Below are positions 1 through 6,283 of a stretch of DNA of 9,439 nucleotides, piece by piece. The DNA lies in the NCBI GenBank assembly GCA_947466555.1, contig CANIFK010000154.1:1-9439 (forward strand), given 5' to 3'. Under the pieces are notes generated by a model that saw only the letters and a program-made list of their open reading frames with translations, ran no database searches and was not told where the DNA came from. A program made the translations under genes and the position numbers. This DNA is from Acidobacteriota bacterium (lineage in GTDB: Bacteria; Acidobacteriota; Terriglobia; Bryobacterales; Bryobacteraceae). Numbering within the stretch: the first letter of the stretch is position 1; every line of letters begins with the position of its first letter.

Positions 1-261
1 CGGCATTCGGTCGGCTATTCGCTGGGCTTCGAAGGCAAGACGGAGAAGCTGCCGAACACGCAGACGATGCTGCTGTCGACGATGTGCGGGCACGGCATGG
101 TGAGCCATTCGCTTGCCAAGAAAATGATCGACTGGGTGAAGGAGGGCCGGCGCACGCCGGAGCAGGCCGTGACGTATATGGCCCGCTTTTGCTCCTGCGG
201 CGTCTTCAACCCCAGCCGCGCCAAGCGCGTGTTGGAAGACGCCCGCCACGCGATGAAATAG
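1..261 (+). CDS. C-terminal fragment of an unrecognised Cys/His-containing protein
   Basis: The reading frame is open from the first base and ends at TAG (259-261), giving the last 86 residues of a protein whose start lies outside the window. I do not recognise the family. In this fragment a CGHGMVSH segment (fragment residues 29-36) is followed by a helical-looking stretch and then CSCGVFNPSRA (64-74). The spacing of C29/H31 and C64/C66 could form a four-ligand metal or Fe-S site, but that is inference from residue pattern only. The C-terminus is Arg/Lys-rich and soluble-looking, with no membrane segment. A strong terminator follows 5 bases after the stop, which supports this being a real, transcribed gene end. 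The opposite-strand frame over the same bases has no support. Confidence 0.8.
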   Translation, partial: RHSVGYSLGFEGKTEKLPNTQTMLLSTMCGHGMVSHSLAKKMIDWVKEGRRTPEQAVTYMARFCSCGVFNPSRAKRVLEDARHAMK

Positions 262-266
262 CAAAC

Positions 267-298
267 AAAAAGGCCGCCCCCGAAAGGGCGGCCTTTTT
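267..298. terminator. Bidirectional rho-independent terminator between convergent genes
   Basis: A perfect 8-bp GC-rich stem (272-279 GGCCGCCC with 286-293 GGGCGGCC) closes a 6-base loop (280-285). It is flanked by A5 on the left (267-271) and T5 on the right (294-298), which extend the pairing to 13 bp. Read on either strand the hairpin is followed by a U run. It lies between the stop of the plus-strand gene at 261 and the stop of gap at 315, so one element can end both transcripts. Confidence 0.93.
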
Positions 299-314
299 CA
301 AAACTACGCTTCGA

Positions 315-1322
315 CTACAGGCCTTTTTCGGCGAGGAAGACGCAGAGATCGATCACGCGGCTGGAGTAGCCCCACTCGTTGTCGTACCAGGCCACAACCT
401 TCACCAGGTTGCCGCCCATGACCTTCGTCAGGTCGGAGTCAACGATCGAGCTGTTGGGGTTCTTCATCATGTCGGTGGACACAACCGGGTCGGTGGTGTA
501 GCCGAGGATGCCCTTCAGCGGACCTTCGGAAGCGGCCTTCAACAGGGCGTTCACTTCTTCAGTCGTGGTGCTCTTTTCCGTGTTGCAAACGAAGTCGACG
601 ACGGAGACGTTCGGGGTGGGAACGCGCATCGCGTAACCGTCGAGCTTGCCCTTCAGTTCCGGCAGCACCAGGCCGATGGCCTTGGCGGCACCGGTGGAGG
701 TGGGGATCATGTTGATCGCGGCGGCGCGGGCGCGGCGCAGATCTTTGTGCGGGAAGTCGAGGACGTTCTGATCGTTGGTGTAGCTGTGGATCGTCGTCAT
801 CGAACCCTTGGTGATGGTGAAGTTTTCGTGGAGAACCTTCGCCACCGGGCCCAGGCAGTTCGTGGTGCAGGAGGCGTTGGAGATGATGTTGTGCTTGGCG
901 GCGTCATAAACGCCGTCGTTCACACCGAGCACGATGGTGATGTCTTCGCCCTTCGCCGGAGCGGAGATGATGACCTTCTTCACGCTGCCGCGGAGGTGCT
1001 TGGAGGCGTCGCTGGCGTCGGTGAAACGGCCGGTGGACTCAACAACGATCTCGGCGCCGTAGGCCGACCAGTCGATGGCGGCGGGGTCTTTCGTTTCGAA
1101 AACCTGGATGCGCTTGCCGTTGATGGTGATCGAATCGGCGTCGTGCGAAATCTCGGCGTCCAGCTGGCCGAGCGTCGAATCGTACTTCAACAGGTGAGCG
1201 AGAGTTTTATTATCGGTGAGATCGTTCAATGCGACGAACTCGATGCCGGGGTTGTTCAGCCCAGCGCGCACAACATTGCGACCGATGCGGCCGAAGCCGT
1301 TAATTGCTACTTTGACAGCCAT
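315..1322 (-). CDS. gap: Glyceraldehyde-3-phosphate dehydrogenase, type I
   Basis: Cytosolic glycolytic enzyme converting glyceraldehyde-3-phosphate, phosphate and NAD+ to 1,3-bisphosphoglycerate, reversibly. The 335-residue length is normal for the family. The Rossmann motif INGFGRIGR is at residues 7-15 and Asp34 ends the second strand, a position that favours NAD over NADP. The active-site segment SNASCTTNC carries the nucleophile Cys152, and His179 in the HSYTNDQ segment is the expected base. The S-loop region FPHKDLRRARAAA (190-202) and the C-terminal WYDNEWGYS (312-320) are intact. The LDFPHKD form is typical of NAD-type glycolytic enzymes. The ATG start is supported by a TAAGGAG site 10 bases upstream. 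It lies 57 bases after the small upstream gene and ends at the shared terminator. No clear -35/-10 pair is visible in the short gap, so it may be expressed from a promoter inside the upstream gene or by read-through. Confidence 0.98.
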   Translation of the reverse strand: MAVKVAINGFGRIGRNVVRAGLNNPGIEFVALNDLTDNKTLAHLLKYDSTLGQLDAEISHDADSITINGKRIQVFETKDPAAIDWSAYGAEIVVESTGRFTDASDASKHLRGSVKKVIISAPAKGEDITIVLGVNDGVYDAAKHNIISNASCTTNCLGPVAKVLHENFTITKGSMTTIHSYTNDQNVLDFPHKDLRRARAAAINMIPTSTGAAKAIGLVLPELKGKLDGYAMRVPTPNVSVVDFVCNTEKSTTTEEVNALLKAASEGPLKGILGYTTDPVVSTDMMKNPNSSIVDSDLTKVMGGNLVKVVAWYDNEWGYSSRVIDLCVFLAEKGL

Positions 1323-1332
1323 TCTATGAATG

Positions 1333-1339
1333 CTCCTTA
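1333..1339 (-). promoter_or_regulatory. Ribosome binding site of gap
   Basis: Read on the minus strand this is TAAGGAG, with 10 bases between it and the ATG at 1320-1322. It is the strongest Shine-Dalgarno match among the minus-strand genes here. The coupled operon genes have weak sites, so this suggests gap is translated independently and at a high level. Confidence 0.75.
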
Positions 1340-1379
1340 CGAAAAAAGAGGGGTGGATTTCTCTCTTCCTAGTGTATCG

Positions 1380-1676
1380 TTAACCCGCCGCCGCCTGCCG
1401 TAACGCCGCCTCCAGCTCATCCTTCCCCAAGGTGGTGCTTATGAACAACTCCTGCCGGGCGCCATCGCTCAGCGCAATCGCCTTCCACCCATTCGTAACC
1501 GGCACGGTCACACGAACCTTTACCGGCCCGCGCGCGTCGCGCACGATAGCGATTCGCCCCGGCACGATCGAACGGATCTCCTCCCGCTCCTTCAACAGGC
1601 GCTCCAGCATGCCCCGAACGCCGTCCAGGATGCTGTGTTCGATCTTCAGGCGGTTGTTCTCGGCACGTAGGCGCAT
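1380..1676 (-). CDS. Small conserved-looking protein, possibly DUF2103-like
   Basis: A 98-residue protein whose ATG comes 3 bases after the TAG of the tamB-like gene, so translation is probably coupled to it. No signal peptide or membrane segment is visible, so it is likely cytosolic. Residues 1-35 are charged and helical (Glu/Arg/Leu-rich, a possible coiled coil). Residues 36-83 look beta-rich: VPGRIAIVRDARG, then VKVRVTVPVTNGWKAIAL and RQELFISTTL. An acidic helix, GKDELEAALRQ, ends the protein. From memory, the PGRI...VPV..G.K.IA....QE.F order resembles the DUF2103 family of small predicted metal-binding proteins. The fit is unverified, and there is no cysteine in the protein. No function is assigned. 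A competing antisense frame (1432-1872, +) runs across two genes and is unlikely. The tight spacing and good codon structure support a real gene. Confidence 0.75.
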   Translation of the reverse strand: MRLRAENNRLKIEHSILDGVRGMLERLLKEREEIRSIVPGRIAIVRDARGPVKVRVTVPVTNGWKAIALSDGARQELFISTTLGKDELEAALRQAAAG

Positions 1677-1679
1677 GGC

Positions 1680-4600
1680 CTATTTGACCTGCTTTCGCAC
1701 CTGGAAATCCACCCCAAACGCGCCATTTTCGTCCCGCAGCGCAATCAGCGACCACTCTTTACTCAAATTCCACTCAAAGCGCACCACCTGCTGCTGGGAG
1801 CGGTTCAGGTTGGTGACGAAGGTAATGGTGACGTCTTTCGACACCTGCTGCTCCACGGTCACGCGCGCCTGAGGCGTGCCTTCCAGGCCGGCGATGGTGG
1901 GATCGATCTTGATCCGGCTGACGCCGAAGAAGCGCTGCAGTTGGCTGGATATGGGCGCCGAAATCGCGCTGCCAAGCAGGGAATTGGCGCCGCTCTGCAG
2001 GAACGAACCGGTGGCCCCGCTCTGGCTGCTGCCCACCGTAGACGCCGTTGGCGACCGGCCTACCGTCAACAGCGCGATAATCTCGCCCGGCTGCAACGGC
2101 GGATCCGAACGGTAGCTGACGTTGAGTTTATCGATGGGTCCGGTGAAGTTCACCGTCACGTCCACACCGCGGACGCGCGTTTCCAGATCCAGATCGAGCG
2201 TCGGTTCCACCTTCGTCGGGTTATAGAAGCTCACTTCCCCGCGTTTAATGGTGTATTTGTTACCGAAGAAGTTGATGTCGCCCTGGCTGATCGTAATCCG
2301 CCCCAGCGCCACCGGCCGCGCGCCGGTGCCGCGCAGTTGCAGGTTCGCTTCGGCCTGCAGATCGTTCGTCAAGGACGTCGTGAACTGCGTTTCCGGCGCC
2401 GTCCGCACCTTCACGTCAATCTGCATATTCGCCAGGAATTTATTGCCTTCCTTCGGCGTGCTCTGTACGCGGCTGGATTCCGCCAGCAAACTGCCAATGT
2501 CGGTCCGGGGCGTGAAGCCCGAGCGCAATACGGTCACCGTCCCGGCCAATAGACTCCGCTCCGTTGTACCGCTCAGGCTGATGTTCGCATCGGCCACCGT
2601 GCTCACGCCCTCCGGGTAACGAATACGTACGCGCGCCGCCTCCGCCTGCAGGCGATAGAACGTGTCATCACCCGAGAAATCGATGAACCCGCTCAGCGCC
2701 AACCCGCCCCCACCGCTCTCCGCCGTCAGCTTATTCTCGATCGTCGCCCGCCGCCGGTCGAACAGCACACGGCCGCTCACCTTATCCAACCCGTTCGGCA
2801 ACCCTTCCACATTCAACGTCGCGTTCTTCAGCTCCAACGCGCCGAAAACTTGTGGGCTCGCCAACTCGCCGCGAATGTTGGCCTGCATAGTTGCCACGCC
2901 GCTGGCCACGATATCGGGGCTAAACGCGCGCAGCCCCGCCAGGTTTAACTGCCCGTCGACCTTCAAATCCCACGGCCGCTTCTCCGCCAGCGAGAAGCTG
3001 CCCGCCGCCGACAGATTCGTGTCCTTTGCCACAAAGCGTGCCGAACGAATCGTCACCGTGCGGCCTTCGGCACTGAAATGAACAACACCGTCGTTGCGCA
3101 ATTCGAAGTCCTGCGCCGTTGTTTTGCCGGGGAGTGTCTGGCGTCGAGCGGGCCTCGCGCTCAGGTCCTGCAGCTTCACGTCCACTCTCCAGCGATCGAT
3201 GTCCAGCGCGGGCCCGCTGAAATCCACGGCGCCACGGAACCCGCCCACAAATGGCCACGATTCCGCCGCCACCTGCGCTGGTCTCAGCTCGTTAAAGACG
3301 GAGAATGGCAGCTGCCCGAATTCCAAATGGGCCGATCCGGGATAGCCCGGACTCAGCTGCCATTGCGAAGTCGCGGTGATGGCAGAGCCGCGCAACGAAC
3401 CCTTGGCACCCAGTTGTACCGACGTCCCCTTTGTCGAAGCCGTCAACGCGATTTCTCCATACTGACGCCCGTCAATCAACACGCTCGCCAACCGGCTCTC
3501 CCCGTCCAACGACGTCAGTTGCGGCTCGCCGTTGACAACCCTCGCCTGGAATCGTCCCGTGCCTGTCATTAACCCGCCGGTGCCCTTTCGGAGCGATTGC
3601 ACTTCCGGCACCGTGCCCAAATCCAGCCCGCCCAATTGGAACGCCGCCGTCACTGTTCCGTTCTTCCAGTCCGCCGGCCGGTGCAGATACGTTCCGGAAA
3701 CCGTAACGCGCGCCGCGCCACGCTGCGCCTCCAACGAGACAACTTGCAGCTGACTCTGCCCGTGCCGCAACGTGGTCCGGATCCGGTCCAGACGCTGTTC
3801 CCCGTACGCGGGCCGGAACCAGTCCAGCTGCAATTCGCCGTGCGGGTCATCCACCGTTCCCTGCACCTGCGCTGTCGCGTTCATCAGGCCTTCGAGAGGC
3901 TCGGCAAACCCAGCTTCTTTCCGCAGTTTCCCCACGTTCAGGCTCTTTCCCTCCACGCGCAGGTCAACGGCGCTGCTACCGCTCGCCTTCCAGTTGTGCA
4001 ACGCAATCGTTCCCGTGCCGGTCGCCGTGGCGCCGCCCTCGGAGACGCTGAATCGCGTGAGCGTCAGCTTGTCGGCGGAGGCCACCAGGGTGGTGCTCAA
4101 TGCGTCCAGTTGGATGTTCCGCCAGCGTGCCTGCAACGCCCGTAGCTGCCCCGCCACCAGCGGCTCACGCAGCTCACCGGACACCGTTCCTTCAAACAGC
4201 ACTGACCCGTTTTTCTCCAGCGTTACCGGCAGCGGATCATTCTCCCCAAACAATGCCAGCGCCGGCCGCAGATCATCCAGCTTGGTCGCCGAAAACTTCA
4301 CCCGCATCGTCTGCTTCAACGTGCCGGCGAAGTCTAGCCGCATGTTCGGCGTGGTCAGGTGCGAGTCACGCAGCACCACCTGGTTCGTCGCCCGATCAAA
4401 CTTCGCCGTCAGCTGCCCTTCCAACGGAATGCCGCCGTCGGCGGGCTCCACCGCCATGTCCATATCCAACGCCAATCCGCCCTTCCATTTCCCCTCCAGC
4501 CGCAGCGGCCCCGACAGTACCGCGCCGTACCCAACCGCCTTGTTCCCGCTCCGCGCCATCACTGTCGCCAGGGATAGCCCATTCACGACGCCATCCACTA

Positions 4601-5663
4601 GATACCCGTTGTAGCCCGGCAGCGAAGCAGTTCCCTCAAACGTGCCCTCGGCCGCGCGCACCTGCAGCGCCGCCACATCCAACTCTTTTTCCGTCGCCAC
4701 TACCCGCCCCGTCGCCGCCACAGGCGTCACTCGCGTACCAGCCACCGTCACGTCCAGCGCCGGCCCCCGCACGTCGCCTTCGTAGCGCACCCGCGTCCCT
4801 CCCAGCCAGGCAAACTTGCCGGACGATAAAATCTTCCCCCGCCCGGCCGGGGCGTGGAACAGCCGGTCAGCCTCCGTCAGGTCCGTCTCCACGTCCAACG
4901 CAAACTCCCCCGACGGAGTTTGGAAACTGGCAATCCGGCCGGTACCCGTCACGATGCTGGGACCCGATACCAAACGCAACGCCGAAAATACGACGGTATC
5001 CTTTTCCACTTCCACCGTCACGGCGGCGTTTAATGGCAACCGCGGCAACCCGTCGGCCTGTACTTCCAACGCATCGGACGCCACCGTCCCCTTATAAACA
5101 GGCCCTGTCGCGTAGTAGTCGAAGTTGGCCTGCAAGTTCTTCCCGCTCGCTGAAAAGCGGTACTTTTTTGCGTCGTAACTAAACTCGCCATCGCGGACCA
5201 CGAATCCATCGGCGGCCAGCCGCAGGATCTCCTCCACCGGCCCGCGCCCAGTTGGCGCCCGCTTCTGGGCCGGTGAGGGGATGTTGGTCCGGCCCTCCGC
5301 ATCGACGATCACATTCACCCGGGGGTGGAGGATTTCAATCCGCCCGACATCCACACTTTTCTTCAGAAACGAGAGGATCTTCAACTCCACCCGAACCTGC
5401 TCCGCCGAAACTAGCGGCGCAGCCCCGGCCGGTTCCGTCCCGTGCAGCGTGAACCGCTCCACCGTTGCCCACAACATCCCCGGATCAAAGTCCAGACGGC
5501 CCAACTCCGCCTTGCCGCCCGTTGCCTTTTCCACTTCCTGCACCACGCGCGCCCGCAGTTTTTCCCGCAACCATTCGCTGCGCAACAACCACCACCAGCC
5601 GCCGTATGCCAACACGGCCAGCACCGCCAACCCCGCCATTACCCGCCGCAAAAAGCGCTTCAT
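1680..5663 (-). CDS. tamB: TamB/AsmA-like translocation and assembly module protein
   Basis: A 1327-residue protein of the TamB (DUF490) group. These proteins are anchored in the inner membrane and span the periplasm with a long beta-taco groove, acting in outer-membrane protein assembly and/or lipid transport to the outer membrane. A single N-terminal membrane anchor lies at about residues 9-27, after a basic MKRFLRR start. The AsmA-like opening (about 30-130) includes VDVGRIEILHPRVNVIVDAEG. A very long beta-repeat body follows. The C-terminal TamB domain occupies roughly the last 375 residues and contains GEIIALLTVGRSP (about 1193-1205) and a final VRFEWNLSKEWSLIALRDENG-type strand set. Length is close to E. 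coli TamB (1259). The ATG overlaps the stop of the surA-like gene as ATGA (5660-5663), which indicates coupling. The gene sits with a BamA rather than a three-POTRA TamA. The exact cargo is unknown. tamB is used here for the family, not for proven orthology. Confidence 0.92.
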   Translation of the reverse strand: MKRFLRRVMAGLAVLAVLAYGGWWWLLRSEWLREKLRARVVQEVEKATGGKAELGRLDFDPGMLWATVERFTLHGTEPAGAAPLVSAEQVRVELKILSFLKKSVDVGRIEILHPRVNVIVDAEGRTNIPSPAQKRAPTGRGPVEEILRLAADGFVVRDGEFSYDAKKYRFSASGKNLQANFDYYATGPVYKGTVASDALEVQADGLPRLPLNAAVTVEVEKDTVVFSALRLVSGPSIVTGTGRIASFQTPSGEFALDVETDLTEADRLFHAPAGRGKILSSGKFAWLGGTRVRYEGDVRGPALDVTVAGTRVTPVAATGRVVATEKELDVAALQVRAAEGTFEGTASLPGYNGYLVDGVVNGLSLATVMARSGNKAVGYGAVLSGPLRLEGKWKGGLALDMDMAVEPADGGIPLEGQLTAKFDRATNQVVLRDSHLTTPNMRLDFAGTLKQTMRVKFSATKLDDLRPALALFGENDPLPVTLEKNGSVLFEGTVSGELREPLVAGQLRALQARWRNIQLDALSTTLVASADKLTLTRFSVSEGGATATGTGTIALHNWKASGSSAVDLRVEGKSLNVGKLRKEAGFAEPLEGLMNATAQVQGTVDDPHGELQLDWFRPAYGEQRLDRIRTTLRHGQSQLQVVSLEAQRGAARVTVSGTYLHRPADWKNGTVTAAFQLGGLDLGTVPEVQSLRKGTGGLMTGTGRFQARVVNGEPQLTSLDGESRLASVLIDGRQYGEIALTASTKGTSVQLGAKGSLRGSAITATSQWQLSPGYPGSAHLEFGQLPFSVFNELRPAQVAAESWPFVGGFRGAVDFSGPALDIDRWRVDVKLQDLSARPARRQTLPGKTTAQDFELRNDGVVHFSAEGRTVTIRSARFVAKDTNLSAAGSFSLAEKRPWDLKVDGQLNLAGLRAFSPDIVASGVATMQANIRGELASPQVFGALELKNATLNVEGLPNGLDKVSGRVLFDRRRATIENKLTAESGGGGLALSGFIDFSGDDTFYRLQAEAARVRIRYPEGVSTVADANISLSGTTERSLLAGTVTVLRSGFTPRTDIGSLLAESSRVQSTPKEGNKFLANMQIDVKVRTAPETQFTTSLTNDLQAEANLQLRGTGARPVALGRITISQGDINFFGNKYTIKRGEVSFYNPTKVEPTLDLDLETRVRGVDVTVNFTGPIDKLNVSYRSDPPLQPGEIIALLTVGRSPTASTVGSSQSGATGSFLQSGANSLLGSAISAPISSQLQRFFGVSRIKIDPTIAGLEGTPQARVTVEQQVSKDVTITFVTNLNRSQQQVVRFEWNLSKEWSLIALRDENGAFGVDFQVRKQVK

Positions 5664-6283
5664 GGCTTCACGCCCCCCGGCTGCAGCGTTTCAATTCGCG
5701 TCACCTGCCGGACTTCCTTCAACCAGCGATCCAGGTAACGGGAGGATTCCTCCGCAATAAACTCGGCCTCCAGCGCGTCTCTCGTCTCTTCGAACGGCGG
5801 CTTCACCCCAGCCGGCTTCCACTTGGCATAGAAGGTGCGCAGCGCGTCTTCGGTCACTTGCACCGCCGGCCGAAACCGGTAGGTGATAAACCGCGCGAAC
5901 GTGATTTGCCACGCCACGTTTTCGGCGACATCGGCCTCCGTTAGCTTGTACTCCCGCAGCTTCGCGGCAAACGCCGCCGGCCCGCCCAACTGCGCACGAA
6001 TCTGGTCCACCCCGGCACGTAACTCGTCCGGTTGCGCCACCGGATAGCGACTGATGCGAATCTCTTCCTTCACCAGCGCCTGCTCAATCAGACGGTTCCG
6101 GTTCAACTCCCAAACGGCCTCCGTCTCCAGCAGCGGCTCCTTCGCCAAAAGTGCCGCGTTCCGCAGCGAACGGCGCACCATGCTGTCGGTGATCACCGTT
6201 CGCCCCACGGTAGCCACAATGCCGTCCACGATCGCCGCCGAAGCCGCCAGTGCCAGCACGAAGATGAGGCTCAGCTTCCTCAA
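5660..6283 (-). CDS. SurA-like periplasmic chaperone lacking a PPIase domain
   Basis: A 207-residue exported protein. A signal peptide is visible at residues 1-17 (MRKLSLIFVLALAASAA). It is followed by IVDGIVATVGRTVITDSMV (18-36), which matches the opening of SurA N-terminal chaperone domains. A helical module runs to about residue 138 (FARFITYRFRPAVQVTEDALRTFY at the end of it). SurA and PrsA-type proteins would then carry one or two parvulin PPIase domains. Here the chain passes almost directly to a final helix, FEETRDALEAEFIAEESS and RYLDRWLKEVRQ (164-192), as at the C-terminus of such proteins. It probably binds unfolded outer-membrane proteins without isomerase activity. The start is TTG (6281-6283), overlapping the bamA stop as TTGA. 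No nearby ATG gives the signal peptide, so the TTG is preferred. Its stop overlaps the tamB-like start. Placement between bamA and tamB supports a role in outer-membrane assembly. Confidence 0.85.
   Translation of the reverse strand: MRKLSLIFVLALAASAAIVDGIVATVGRTVITDSMVRRSLRNAALLAKEPLLETEAVWELNRNRLIEQALVKEEIRISRYPVAQPDELRAGVDQIRAQLGGPAAFAAKLREYKLTEADVAENVAWQITFARFITYRFRPAVQVTEDALRTFYAKWKPAGVKPPFEETRDALEAEFIAEESSRYLDRWLKEVRQVTRIETLQPGGVKP

Noticed and set aside
84..1403. A 439-residue open frame on the plus strand opposite gap
   Set aside because: It is antisense to a gene with every catalytic GAPDH motif, crosses the terminator, and its composition (His, Val, Gly, Arg-rich, no domain) is that of a GC-rich shadow frame.
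4100..5182. A 360-residue Pro/Ser/Arg-rich open frame opposite tamB
   Set aside because: The low-complexity composition mirrors the codon pattern of the TamB-like gene on the other strand. It has no ribosome site or recognisable domain.
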